Source of the DNA: Mesorhizobium sp.
Lineage (GTDB): Bacteria; Pseudomonadota; Alphaproteobacteria; Rhizobiales; Rhizobiaceae
Direction of reading: 5' to 3'
Length of the DNA stretch: 64,000 nt
Assembly (NCBI GenBank): GCA_004020315.1
Contig: SAQG01000005.1
Span: 1-64,000 of the forward strand
The notes under the pieces are model-generated. The model was not told the DNA's origin. It did no database searches and was given only the letters and a program-made list of their open reading frames with translations. How positions within the stretch are numbered: the stretch's first letter is position 1; each line of letters opens with the position of its first letter. Made by a program: the position numbers and the translations under genes. Positions 53,573 to 62,874 of the stretch are shown in pieces.

Positions 53573-55089
53573 CAGCCTGTCCCCTCCGCTCCGGTCATCA
53601 TCAGGCCGAGCTGCGCGATGGTAGCGTCGGCGCTGTCGAGCGTGCCGACGATGCGTCCCTCATACATCACGGCGATGCGGTCGCAGAGCATGAGCAGCTC
53701 TTCTAGATCTTCGCCGATGACGACGATGCCGCAGCCCCTGGCACGCATGTCGAGGAACTTTTCGTGAATGAACCGCGCCGCACCGATGTCGAGACCGCGC
53801 GTCGGCTGCGACACGATCAGCACCTTTGGGTCGAAGGCGAGCTCGCGCGCCAGCAGCGCCTTTTGCAGATTGCCACCAGACAGCGCTCCGGCCCGCGTCA
53901 TCGGCCCGGGGCAGCGTATGTCATAGGCCTTGATCTGCGCCTCGGCGAAAGCGCGGATCGCATCTGGCCTGAGCAGGCCGTTGCGGCTGAACGCATCCGT
54001 GCCGATGCGCGGCAGCACCATCGAATCGGCGAGCGGCAGATTGGTGACCAGCCCGGTCGTCATCCGGTCTTCCGGGATACGCCCCAGACCGAGCGCCTGC
54101 ACCTCGCGCGGCGAGAACCGCGAGACAATTTTGCCGGCTATCGTCATCTGGCCGGCATGGGGCACACGAACGCCGGAGATCACCTCGGCCAGCGCCCGTT
54201 GACCATTGCCCGAAACACCGGCAATGCCGAGGATCTCGCCGGCACGCACCGAAAGCGAGACATCGCGCAGCGCCATGCCGGAATGGCGCGACGTCGAGAT
54301 GCCGGCCAAGGTCAGCATCGCGGCACCCGGCGTCGATGGTCCCCTAGCCGGTGGAACGATCTCGTGGCCGCACATCAGCCGCGCCATCTCCGAGGACGTC
54401 GTGCTGGCAGGCGCGTCGACGCGGCCGGCAACGCGGCCATGCCGCAACACGACGCAGCGATGGGTCAGCGCGCGCACCTCGTTGAGCTTATGCGAGATGA
54501 AGATGATGCCGAGGCCCTGGGCCGCCATCGATCGCAGCGCCGAAAACAGCCCGTCCACCTCTGTCGGCGCCAGCACCGCCGTCGGCTCGTCGAGGATCAG
54601 CAGCCTTGCGCCGCGAAACAGCGCCTTGACGATTTCGAGCCGCTGCTGCTCGCCAACCGATAGTGCCGAGACGGGAAGGTCCGGATCGAGTGTGAGCCCG
54701 TGCTGCCGGCCGATCTCGTTGAGCCGCGCCAGCCCGCCGGCGCGGTCAATCCGGCCTGACTTTCCGGGAATACCGATCAGCAGGTTTTCCAGCACCGAAA
54801 GCCGCGGTGCCAGATGGAAATGCTGGTGCACCATGCCGATGCCGGCGGCAAGCGCATCGGCCGAACTGTTGATCGTCACCGGCCGGCCCTGAACCAGGAT
54901 CTCGCCGGCGTCGGGCGCATAGGCGCCGAACAACACGTTCATCAGCGTTGTTTTGCCGGCGCCGTTTTCACCGAGCAGCCCGAGAATCTCGCCCGGCGCA
55001 ACGCTGAGATCGACGGCTTCGTTCGCCTTGACGGCGCCGAAGCTCTTGGTGATGCCGCGCATTTCGATGAGTGGGTCGGGCGTCGGCAC
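53572..55089 (-). CDS. BMP-type ABC transporter ATP-binding protein
   Basis: 505 residues with two nucleotide-binding domains. Domain 1 has Walker A GENGAGKTT, signature LSVGEQQRLEIVKAL and Walker B LLILDEPTAVL. Domain 2 has GVSGNGQRALAEVI and LSGGNLQKALLARELA, with VLIVSQPTRGLDIG. The layout matches YufO/NupO-type nucleoside transporters. It powers the two downstream permeases. Confidence 0.94.
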   Translation of the reverse strand: MPTPDPLIEMRGITKSFGAVKANEAVDLSVAPGEILGLLGENGAGKTTLMNVLFGAYAPDAGEILVQGRPVTINSSADALAAGIGMVHQHFHLAPRLSVLENLLIGIPGKSGRIDRAGGLARLNEIGRQHGLTLDPDLPVSALSVGEQQRLEIVKALFRGARLLILDEPTAVLAPTEVDGLFSALRSMAAQGLGIIFISHKLNEVRALTHRCVVLRHGRVAGRVDAPASTTSSEMARLMCGHEIVPPARGPSTPGAAMLTLAGISTSRHSGMALRDVSLSVRAGEILGIAGVSGNGQRALAEVISGVRVPHAGQMTIAGKIVSRFSPREVQALGLGRIPEDRMTTGLVTNLPLADSMVLPRIGTDAFSRNGLLRPDAIRAFAEAQIKAYDIRCPGPMTRAGALSGGNLQKALLARELAFDPKVLIVSQPTRGLDIGAARFIHEKFLDMRARGCGIVVIGEDLEELLMLCDRIAVMYEGRIVGTLDSADATIAQLGLMMTGAEGTG

Positions 55090-55111
55090 GGATACTCCTG
55101 ATGAGAGATGG

Positions 55112-55270
55112 CGCTGATATCCCGCCCCTTGAGGGAGGGTGCCGAGCGAAGCGAGGCGGGAGGGGCCACCTCAACCGCCTCGACCTTTAGACCGATAGGG
55201 GTGGAGCGCGTCACAGCGGACCCACCCCGGCCCTTCGGGCCACCCTCCCCTCAAGGGGGAGGGCTGCGCC
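55112..55270. repeat. Second type of intergenic palindromic element
   Basis: CCGCCCCTTGAGGGAGGGTG near 55122 is complementary to CACCCTCCCCTCAAGGGGGA near 55241. Between the arms lie GCGAAGCGAGGCGGGAGGGG and a CCCGGCCCTTCGGGCC mini-hairpin. Its arms are unlike those at 4177, 18853 and 21608. It separates the BMP binding-protein gene from the ATPase gene, again inside an ABC operon. Confidence 0.8.
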
Positions 55271-55272
55271 GC

Positions 55273-56304
55273 TCAATCCGAGACCGGCGTGTTTTCGTCG
55301 ACGTTGACACGGAAATTGCCGTCGAGGATCTCGGCCTTTTTCTTCTCGACCAGCTCCTTGACGTCGGCGGGCAGCGTCTTGTCGAATTTGTGGTAGGGCG
55401 CCAGGAAGGAGCCGCCCTTGGCCATGCGCGAGAAATCGCCGTAATCCTGGGCGGTGAAGACACCGGCCTTGACCAGCTTGATCGCGTGCTCGACCGTCGG
55501 ATACATGTCCCAGACCGGGCCGGTGATCACTGTATCCGGGCCGAGGTTGGACTGGTCGGACATGTTGGAGATGGCGAGGATCTTCCTCTCGACCGCCGCT
55601 TCGATAACGCCGAAACGTTCGGCATAGATCACGTCGACGCCGGCATCGATCTGGGCGATAGCCGCTTCCTTGGCCTTTGGCGGGTCGAAGAAAGAGCCGA
55701 TGAAAGCGACCTTCCTCTTGATGCTAGGATTGACCTCCCGGGCGCCGGCAAAGAAGGCATTGACCAGCCGGTTCACTTCCGGAATGCCCATCGCCGCAAC
55801 GGCGCCGATCGTGCCTGATTTCGACATCTTTCCGGCGATCAGGCCGGAGAGATAGGCCGGCTCGTGGATCCAGTTGTCGAAGACTGCGAAATTCGGCTCA
55901 GCCGGCCCGGCGCCGGAGCCGAACAGGAAGGCGACCTTCGGAAATTGCTTGGCCGTGCGGCGGGATTCGCGCTCAGCCGCAAAAGCGTCGCCGAGAACCA
56001 ACTCATAGCCGCCTTGCGCGTATTCGCGCATGACACGGCTGAAATCGGCCGTCTGCACCTTCTCCGACCATTTGTATTCGATGCCGAGTTCCTTCTCGGC
56101 CCTCTGCAGGGCGACATGGATCTGGTGGACCCATGGCTCCTCGGTGGGCGTGGCGAAGATCGCCGCCACCTTCAGCTTCTTGTCCTGTGCCAAGGTTTGG
56201 CCCGGCAGCATGGCTGCCGCCAGGCCAAGCGCGCCGAGTTCCAGCAAATTGCGTCGCGAAAGCCCTTCGCGCTTCGACTGGATTTTGCTCTTCCCATTTT
56301 CCAT
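55273..56304 (-). CDS. BMP-family substrate-binding protein
   Basis: 343 residues. A Tat-like signal (SRRNLLELGALGLAAAMLPG) leads to the BMP/Med fold: KLKVAAIFATPTEEPWVHQI, YELVLGDAFAAERESRRTAK and IGAVAAMGIPEVNRLVNAFF. Such proteins bind nucleosides or purine-like ligands. It is the first gene of the transporter operon and is separated from its ATPase gene by a palindromic element. Confidence 0.92.
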   Translation of the reverse strand: MENGKSKIQSKREGLSRRNLLELGALGLAAAMLPGQTLAQDKKLKVAAIFATPTEEPWVHQIHVALQRAEKELGIEYKWSEKVQTADFSRVMREYAQGGYELVLGDAFAAERESRRTAKQFPKVAFLFGSGAGPAEPNFAVFDNWIHEPAYLSGLIAGKMSKSGTIGAVAAMGIPEVNRLVNAFFAGAREVNPSIKRKVAFIGSFFDPPKAKEAAIAQIDAGVDVIYAERFGVIEAAVERKILAISNMSDQSNLGPDTVITGPVWDMYPTVEHAIKLVKAGVFTAQDYGDFSRMAKGGSFLAPYHKFDKTLPADVKELVEKKKAEILDGNFRVNVDENTPVSD

Positions 56305-56476
56305 TGCATGCCCCTCTGATTGGCGCCGTGTCGAGCCGGCTGTTTCTTTGAATTGTCACCTGGGGAATTATGGAACGGGGCCTCACCTTTGTCCACATGG
56401 TCAAATTTGTCGGCGGGACACTGCAACTGGCCGCCCGCCATGGCAAACCGCGGCGGGCAGTCGGTACGGCTATTCT

Positions 56477-57682
56477 CTACTGCCTTTCCAGCGCCACGGC
56501 GATGCCTTGGCCGACGCCGATGCACATGGTGGCGAGTGCATAGCGCCCGCCGCGCTCGCGAAGTTCCAGCGCCGCGGTGCCGGTGATGCGGGCACCCGAC
56601 ATGCCGAGCGGATGGCCGAGCGCGATGGCGCCGCCATTCGGATTGACGTGCTCCGCGTCCTCGGCGATGCCGAGCTGGCGAAGCACGGCGATGCCTTGGG
56701 AGGCAAAGGCTTCGTTGAGCTCAATGACGTCGAAGTCGGTCGGCTTCAGATCCAGCCGGGCGCACAGGTTCTGCGTGGCCGGCACAGGGCCGATGCCCAT
56801 GATGCGCGGCGCCACGCCGGCGGCCGCACCGCCGAGGATGCGGGCGATCGGCGTCAGCCCGTATTTCTTCACCGCGGCTTCCGAGGCGACGATCAGCGCC
56901 GCGGCACCATCGTTGACGCCCGACGCATTGCCGGCCGTGACCGTGCCGCCTTGCCGGAACGGCGTCGGCAATTTCGCCAGCGCCTCGATCGTCGTACCTG
57001 CGCGTGGATGCTCGTCCTTCAAGACGATGACCGCGTCGCCCTTGCGCTGCGGGATCGTCACCGGAGTGATTTCCTTCGCCAGCCGGCCATTGGCTTGCGC
57101 GGCGACAGCCTTGTCCTGACTGCGCACAGCAAAGGCATCCTGGTCCGCGCGGGAGATGGCGTACTCTTGCGCAACGTGCTCGCCGGTCTCCGGCATCGAA
57201 TCGATGCCGTACTGCTTCTTCATCACCGGGTTGACGAAGCGCCAGCCGATGGTGGTGTCATGGATCTCGGCATTGCGCGAAAAGGCGGTCTCCGCCTTGG
57301 GCATGACGAAGGGAGCGCGGCTCATCGATTCGACGCCGCCTGATATCATCAGCTCCGCCTCGCCGGCCTTGATGGCGCGCGCGGCGATAATAACCGCATC
57401 CATGCCCGAACCGCAGAGGCGATTGACGGTCGAGCCGGAAACCTCCTTGGGCAGTCCGGCGAGCAACAGCGCCATGCGCGCCACATTGCGATTGTCCTCG
57501 CCGGCCTGATTGGCGCAGCCGTAGACGACGTCGTCGATATCAGCCCAATCGATCCCGGGATTGCGTTCGATCAAGGCCCTCAAGGGGATCGCGCCAAGAT
57601 CGTCGGCGCGGACCGACGCCAACTGCCCACCGAAGCGACCGATCGGCGTGCGGATATAGTCGCAAATATAAGCCTCGGCCAT
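56477..57682 (-). CDS. pcaF: 3-oxoadipyl-CoA / acetyl-CoA thiolase
   Basis: 401 residues, full thiolase length. The acylated Cys is in NRLCGSGMDAV (residue about 90). The second active-site region is NGGAIALGHPLGMSGARITG, and the last is LATMCIGVGQGIA with the proton-shuttle Cys. The sequence resembles PcaF, which cleaves 3-oxoadipyl-CoA in aromatic degradation. Here it lies 46 bp after the FAD oxidase and may serve the amine pathway instead. No other pca gene is nearby. Confidence 0.9.
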   Translation of the reverse strand: MAEAYICDYIRTPIGRFGGQLASVRADDLGAIPLRALIERNPGIDWADIDDVVYGCANQAGEDNRNVARMALLLAGLPKEVSGSTVNRLCGSGMDAVIIAARAIKAGEAELMISGGVESMSRAPFVMPKAETAFSRNAEIHDTTIGWRFVNPVMKKQYGIDSMPETGEHVAQEYAISRADQDAFAVRSQDKAVAAQANGRLAKEITPVTIPQRKGDAVIVLKDEHPRAGTTIEALAKLPTPFRQGGTVTAGNASGVNDGAAALIVASEAAVKKYGLTPIARILGGAAAGVAPRIMGIGPVPATQNLCARLDLKPTDFDVIELNEAFASQGIAVLRQLGIAEDAEHVNPNGGAIALGHPLGMSGARITGTAALELRERGGRYALATMCIGVGQGIAVALERQ

Positions 57683-57728
57683 CTATGCAGCTTTCCCTGG
57701 TGCGCCGCCCCGCTACGGCTTGCTATGC

Positions 57729-59018
57729 TCAGTGCTTGATGCGGTCGCGCATGGCGTACCAGAGCATGCCGAGCACATAAAGCGGGCCGCGCAGCGCCGT
57801 GCCGCCAGGAAACGGCATTGGCCTCAGCGTGGAAAACAGATCGAGCCGCGAAGTATCGCCGGTGATCGCCTCGGCAAGCAGCTTGCCCGACAGCGTCGAC
57901 AGGATCACGCCCTTGCCCGAATAGCCATGCGCAAAATAGACCTCGCCATAGTGGCCGACATCCGGCAGACGCGATGTCGTCACCGAGACGAGCCCGCCCC
58001 AGGCATGATCGATGCGGCGGCCGCGCAATTGCGGGAAGGTCTTTTCCATATGCGGCCGCACGAAGCCGGCAATGTCTGCGGGCGGCGACGGCGTGTAGCG
58101 CTCGCCGCCTCCGAACAGCAGACGGCCGTCCGCCGACAGCCGGTAGTAATTGACGACGAAGCGTGTGTCGGAAACGGCCACATTGCTTGGGATGACGTCG
58201 CGCGTGTCGTCCAGCGGCTCGGTGGCGATGATGTAGTTGCCGACCGGCATGATGCGGCTGTTGACGCGCGGCTCGAGCCCTTGGAGCAGCGCATCGCCGG
58301 CCAGCACGACATGCCTGGCCCGGACCGAGCCCTTGGCCGTGGAAACCCTGATGGAAGGTTCCCGCTCCAGCCGCAGCGCCACCGAATTCTCGTGGATGGT
58401 GACGCCCGCCGCTGCCGCGGCGCGAGCAAGACCCAGCGTGTAGTTCAGCGGATGCATATGGCCACCGAGCTTCTCGTACATCGCGCCGTGATAGGGCGTG
58501 TTGACCGTTCCACGCGCCTGCGTTGCCGACAGCATCTCGACGTCATGAAAGTTCATCACGGTGGCAAGGCACTCGGCCTCTTCGTCAAGGTCGCGCAGAT
58601 CGGAGCTGTTGACCGCACCGGCCAGATGGCCGGTGAGCCGGAGGTCGCAATCGATGGCATGGCGCTCGATCAGGTTGAGCACCAGCCCGCGCGCCTCGAG
58701 GGCGAGATCGAAAAGCGCCCGCGCCCGTTCGGGCCCATAGAGCTTGACCAGACCCTTGGCGCCCTTGCGTAGCCCGGGGATGATCTGGCCGCCATTGCGC
58801 CCGGACGCCCCCCATCCGATCTTGCCGCCTTCGAGCAGCACCACCTTCAGCCCGCGTTCGGCGGCATGAAGGGCTGCGGACAGGCCGGTACAGCCGCCGC
58901 CGACCACCACCAGATCGGCGTCGACGTCGCCCTGCAGCGCCGGATGATCCGGAGCCGGATTGGCCGTCGCGACATAGTAGGATTTGCCGATATCCAGGCC
59001 GGAGTTGAAGCCCATCAT
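57729..59018 (-). CDS. FAD-dependent amine oxidase (PuuB-like)
   Basis: About 429 residues from ATG 59018, overlapping the preceding stop (TGATG). FAD-binding motif DADLVVVGGGCTGLSAALHA, GWGASGRNGGQIIPGL and a C-terminal YFAHGYSGKGVILSTLSGKL follow the gamma-glutamylputrescine oxidase/DAO fold. It would oxidise a gamma-glutamylated amine to an aldehyde after the ligase upstream. A reading from 59150 overlaps the synthetase gene and is rejected. Confidence 0.92.
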   Translation of the reverse strand: MMGFNSGLDIGKSYYVATANPAPDHPALQGDVDADLVVVGGGCTGLSAALHAAERGLKVVLLEGGKIGWGASGRNGGQIIPGLRKGAKGLVKLYGPERARALFDLALEARGLVLNLIERHAIDCDLRLTGHLAGAVNSSDLRDLDEEAECLATVMNFHDVEMLSATQARGTVNTPYHGAMYEKLGGHMHPLNYTLGLARAAAAAGVTIHENSVALRLEREPSIRVSTAKGSVRARHVVLAGDALLQGLEPRVNSRIMPVGNYIIATEPLDDTRDVIPSNVAVSDTRFVVNYYRLSADGRLLFGGGERYTPSPPADIAGFVRPHMEKTFPQLRGRRIDHAWGGLVSVTTSRLPDVGHYGEVYFAHGYSGKGVILSTLSGKLLAEAITGDTSRLDLFSTLRPMPFPGGTALRGPLYVLGMLWYAMRDRIKH

Positions 59019-60403
59019 CAAACCTTGAGCAGCAGATGATCGCGTTCCCAGCTGGTGACGACGCTTTGGAACAGGTCGAGCTCGACGCTCTTGACGCGCA
59101 GATAGGTCTGGACGAAATCCTCGCCGAGCAAGTCCCGAACCGGACTGCACGCGGCGAAACGATCGAGCGCCTCCTCCATGGTTTTCGGCAGCGTGCTCTT
59201 GCTGCGATAGGCGTTGCCCGATGCCTCGGGCGAACGCGAGAGCTTTTCCTCGACGCCGAGATAGCCACAGAGCAGCGAGCCGGCCATCGCCAGATAGGGG
59301 TTGGCATCGGCGCCGGGCAACCGGTTTTCCACCCGCCGCGCGGCCCGTCCGCCGGCCGGCACGCGCAGGCCGCAGGAGCGGTTGTCATGCGACCATTCGA
59401 TGTTGGCGGGCGCGCTGTGGTTCGGCCGGATGCGGCGGAACGAGTTCACGTTCGGCGCAAACAGCGGCATCACCTCGGGTATATATTTCTGCAGGCCGCC
59501 GATGAACTGCCCGAACATCTCGGTGTCGGAATCGTCACGCCCGGCAAACAGCGTATTCCCGGCCTCGTCGATGACCGACATGTGGAGATGCATGGAGCTG
59601 CCGGCTTGTGCGGCGATCGGCTTGGCCATGAAGGTCGCATGCATGCCATATTCCTGCGCGGCCTGGCGGGTCATCCGCTTGAACAGCAGCACCTTGTCGG
59701 CCAGCGGCAGCGCGTCGCCATGCAGGAAATTGATCTCCAGCTGCGCCGTGCCTGATTCGTGGATCAGCGCGTCGAGCGGCAGCCCGGCCGCGGCGGCATA
59801 GTCGTAGAGCCGCCGGATCACCGGCTCGAATTCCTCCAGCGCGGCCATGTCATAGGGATGCTGTACGGTTTCGGAGCGGCCATTGCGCCCGACCGGCGCG
59901 CTCAACGGCCGATCGGGATCGGGATTGGGCGCGGTCAGGTAGAATTCGAGCTCCGGTGCGACCACCGCCCGCCAGCCGCGCTGGCGATAGAGATCGAGCA
60001 CGGCCCTCAAGACATGACGTGGCGAGGCCATCCACGGCCGATCGTCCATGTGAAACGCATCGGCGAAGACGTAAGCTTTGCCCGATCCGGCGCCGGGCGC
60101 AAGGCAAAGCGTCGCGACATCCGGCACCATCCGCATATCGGGGTCCTGATAGCCGAAGCCCTCGTCGTTGGAACCGGAATAGCGGCCGTCGATGCAGACC
60201 AGGAAGGCGCTGCTCGGCAGATAAAGCGCGCGGTCCTCGAGCGACTTCAGGAACTTGGCCGTTGGCAAGGTCTTGCCGCGCAACACGCCGTTCACGTCCG
60301 GCACCAGGCACTCGAGTTCCCTGATCCCCTGCTGCTCCAGCCATCCCTTCGGATCGTCCGTTGGGCTCATTTGCGGTGCATCCGTTGTCGTGGTGTTGAG
60401 CAT
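59018..60403 (-). CDS. Glutamine-synthetase-like gamma-glutamyl-amine ligase (PuuA-like)
   Basis: 461 residues of the glutamine synthetase fold: beta-grasp N-terminus, ELEFYLTAPNPDPDRPL, GSSMHLHMSVIDEAGNTLF (ATP/metal region), NHSAPANIEWSHDNRSCGLR and ADANPYLAMAGSLLCGYLGV. It lacks the adenylylation loop of GlnA. It is likely to join glutamate to putrescine or another amine. It is coupled to the FAD oxidase (TGATG) and lies 4 bp after the glycosyltransferase. Confidence 0.92.
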   Translation of the reverse strand: MLNTTTTDAPQMSPTDDPKGWLEQQGIRELECLVPDVNGVLRGKTLPTAKFLKSLEDRALYLPSSAFLVCIDGRYSGSNDEGFGYQDPDMRMVPDVATLCLAPGAGSGKAYVFADAFHMDDRPWMASPRHVLRAVLDLYRQRGWRAVVAPELEFYLTAPNPDPDRPLSAPVGRNGRSETVQHPYDMAALEEFEPVIRRLYDYAAAAGLPLDALIHESGTAQLEINFLHGDALPLADKVLLFKRMTRQAAQEYGMHATFMAKPIAAQAGSSMHLHMSVIDEAGNTLFAGRDDSDTEMFGQFIGGLQKYIPEVMPLFAPNVNSFRRIRPNHSAPANIEWSHDNRSCGLRVPAGGRAARRVENRLPGADANPYLAMAGSLLCGYLGVEEKLSRSPEASGNAYRSKSTLPKTMEEALDRFAACSPVRDLLGEDFVQTYLRVKSVELDLFQSVVTSWERDHLLLKV

Positions 60404-60407
60404 CAGG

Positions 60408-61688
60408 TCACGTCCTTACGAGGGCGAGAATGGATTCGGCGGCGATTTCGGTTCCCGGCGCCCGTGCCATGGTGGCCGCATTCTCCTTGAGACGAAAGCG
60501 CATCTCGCCGTCGGCCATTAGGCCAAGGATGGCGTTCTCCAATTCGTCGTCGCTCCAGCCATCACGGCTGATGTGGCGGCCAACACCGGTTTCCTCGGCC
60601 CGTCGCGCATTGTCATGCCCGTCCCAGCAATAGGGCATGATCAGCGACGGCACGCCGAAACGCAGCGCTTCGCAAAAGCTGTTGTTGCCGCCGTGATGGA
60701 TGAAGAGGTCGGATTTGGCGACGACCGACGGCTGCGGAAACCAGGCGTCGAGATAAACATTGTCCGGAACCGCGCGATAGGTGTCGCGCAGACCGCCGGC
60801 ATTGACGATGAAGCGGGCCGGGAGCCGGTCGAACACGGCGAGCATGCGCTCGATCAGGCCGACATCCATGGCGCCCAGGCTGCCGAAGCTGAGATAGACC
60901 AGCGGCCCGTCATTGCGCGGAAAAACCGGCACCTCGAACGGCCCTTCCGAGCGGACACAACCTTCGAGATAGACGAAGCGGGCCGGGTCAAGTGGCTCGG
61001 CGCGCTGCCTGCGCACGATCGTTGGGGTCAGCAGCAAATTGAGGTCGGGCGAAGCTTCCAGAAAAAGATCCTTCGGCAAGGGCCCAAGACCGGCGTCTGT
61101 CCGAAGCCGGTTGAACCGGTCATGGGCCGGGGCGACGGCTGCCAAGTAGCGCGCCTCGAAGGCCTCGCGGCTCGGGTCGTCGGCGGCAAGACCGGACAGA
61201 TATGGCGGTACATTGGCATCGGGAAGCTCGGTTTCGGCGCAGGAGACTACGCGCACCCATGGGCAGCCGGCGGCGGCCAGCGCCGGGAACATGATGACAT
61301 TGTCGAGCACGACGGCGTCCGGCTTCAGCCGGGCCAGCAATTGGCGCAGCGGCGCCTCGGCATTGACCGCCGTATCGACGATCGCTTCCCAGGTCGGGGC
61401 GACATAGGTTTCGAGCTGATCGATCGGGCTCAGCCTGAAATGCGGCAGATGCCGGCGCACGAAGGCCTGCCAGTAGCTCTGGCGTTCGCTGTCGGTCAGC
61501 GGCTCGTCGGTCGGCAACTGGTATTCCTGAAAGCCGTAGTCGGCGAACACGCCGGAAAAACCGGCGTGGCAGATGAATACAGGCCGTGCGCCCCTTGCCC
61601 GCAGGGCCTGCGCGATGCCGACGCAATTGAGCGCGGCGCCAAAGCTCGCTTCGGGAAACAGCGCGATGGTCGGGCTGGCTTTGCGCAT
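60408..61688 (-). CDS. GT1-family (UGT/MGT-like) glycosyltransferase
   Basis: 426 residues with the GT-B fold. The N-terminal domain begins TIALFPEASFGAALNCVGIA. The nucleotide-sugar domain has LVYLSFGSLGAMDVGLIER and the GT1 signature FIHHGGNNSFCEALRFGVPS followed by MPYCWDGHDNARRAEETGVG. It should transfer a sugar to a small acceptor. Its position between the GntR gene (8 bp) and the ligase (4 bp) ties it to amine catabolism, which is unusual. The acceptor is unknown. Confidence 0.9.
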   Translation of the reverse strand: MRKASPTIALFPEASFGAALNCVGIAQALRARGARPVFICHAGFSGVFADYGFQEYQLPTDEPLTDSERQSYWQAFVRRHLPHFRLSPIDQLETYVAPTWEAIVDTAVNAEAPLRQLLARLKPDAVVLDNVIMFPALAAAGCPWVRVVSCAETELPDANVPPYLSGLAADDPSREAFEARYLAAVAPAHDRFNRLRTDAGLGPLPKDLFLEASPDLNLLLTPTIVRRQRAEPLDPARFVYLEGCVRSEGPFEVPVFPRNDGPLVYLSFGSLGAMDVGLIERMLAVFDRLPARFIVNAGGLRDTYRAVPDNVYLDAWFPQPSVVAKSDLFIHHGGNNSFCEALRFGVPSLIMPYCWDGHDNARRAEETGVGRHISRDGWSDDELENAILGLMADGEMRFRLKENAATMARAPGTEIAAESILALVRT

Positions 61689-61696
61689 GATCCTCG

Positions 61697-62635
61697 TTAT
61701 TCCGGCCGACTGATCATGCCGAATAGCGCGGGGGCCCCGCGACTGGCCGCCTGCGGCCGCTGGCTGCGGGAGAGCCTGAGGTGGACGCGAAGCAGATCGG
61801 CTGCAACCTCATACTGCCGGCTTTCCAATTGGTCGAGTATGGTCAGGTGCTCGCGCAGCGATTGCTTCAGCCGGAAGACGTTGACGCCGGCGTAGGTTCC
61901 CGGCAGCCGGCGCAGCCTGAGATGATCGGACAGCGCGTCGGTGACGAAGCGGTTGGCGGCGCCGTCGGCGATCATGCCGTGAAAATCGATGTCCAGCCGC
62001 TGGAACTCTCTGATATCGAATGCGGCGTCGGGCAGCGCCAGCAGCGCCTCCATGCCCTGGCGCAAGGCTGCCGCACGCGTCCCGTCCAGCCGAAAGCCGG
62101 GCGCCAGAATGGCGGCGGGTTCCAGCAGCAGGCGGAACTCATAGCTCTCCCCTTGCGCCTCCGGATCGTCCGGCGCCCGTCGGAACAGCCAGGACTGTCC
62201 CGGTGCGCGGTCCAGAAGATTTTCATCTGTCAGTTTCTTTAACGCTTTTAGTACCGTCTTCCGCTCGGCATCATACCGCCGCATCAGCGCGCCGATGGTC
62301 ACCGTCTGATCCAGCCGGCGCGCCGACCGATCGCGCAGGATCATCTCCGCGAGTTCGTCCTCTTCGGTGCTCGGCAGGTCGGCGGCAAGGGTTGCCTGGT
62401 TGGTGAGGTCGACGGCCAGGCGATAGCCGGATTCAGCTTCCCAGCGCACGACACCCTTTTCGGTGAGCAGGCGCAATGCGGCCCGCACCGGAGTTCGCGA
62501 GACGTTGCAGAGGGAGGCGATCTGCTGTTCCGGGAGATGAGCGCCGGCATCGAAGCCGCGCTGCCGGGCCACATCCAGAATGCGCTGAGCGAGATCGAGA
62601 TGGTTGGTGCGCGGTCGTCTGGCTACAGCTTGCAT
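61697..62635 (-). CDS. GntR-family transcriptional regulator (FadR-like)
   Basis: 312 residues. The winged helix reads LPEQQIASLCNVSRTPVRAA and LRLLTEKGVVRWEAESGYRL. A second helix-turn-helix-like block (LMRRYDAERKTVLKALKKLT) follows, then an FCD-like helical sensor (FRLLLEPAAILAPGF onward). The extra central winged block makes it longer than usual GntR proteins. It leads the amine operon and diverges from the polyamine-binding gene, so it probably controls both. Confidence 0.9.
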   Translation of the reverse strand: MQAVARRPRTNHLDLAQRILDVARQRGFDAGAHLPEQQIASLCNVSRTPVRAALRLLTEKGVVRWEAESGYRLAVDLTNQATLAADLPSTEEDELAEMILRDRSARRLDQTVTIGALMRRYDAERKTVLKALKKLTDENLLDRAPGQSWLFRRAPDDPEAQGESYEFRLLLEPAAILAPGFRLDGTRAAALRQGMEALLALPDAAFDIREFQRLDIDFHGMIADGAANRFVTDALSDHLRLRRLPGTYAGVNVFRLKQSLREHLTILDQLESRQYEVAADLLRVHLRLSRSQRPQAASRGAPALFGMISRPE

Positions 62636-62730
62636 GGACTTCTCGTGAACGGGCTTGACCGCTGCTGCTTGACCGATCGCCCTTGCAGACGCAATCGGTC
62701 AGGTTCCGCGGCGATTTTCCAAATTATGGA

Positions 62731-62758
62731 TTGACGTACTTTTTTCTGCAATAGTACT
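62731..62758. promoter_or_regulatory. Candidate promoter/operator in the GntR-PotF divergent region
   Basis: TTGACG (62731) is a good -35 for the rightward gene. GTACT (62736-62740) and AGTAC (62753-62757) form an inverted repeat within the expected promoter span. The 239-bp gap 62636-62874 is otherwise unremarkable. Confidence 0.35.
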
Positions 62759-62874
62759 GTGAGGTCAATCGGCAAACAAAAAGACCGGGGAACAGGATCG
62801 AAGCGGCGGCGTGGTCGCAAGCGCTGGTCCGACGATTGATTGAATTCGACGATCAACCAAAATGGGAGTCTGTC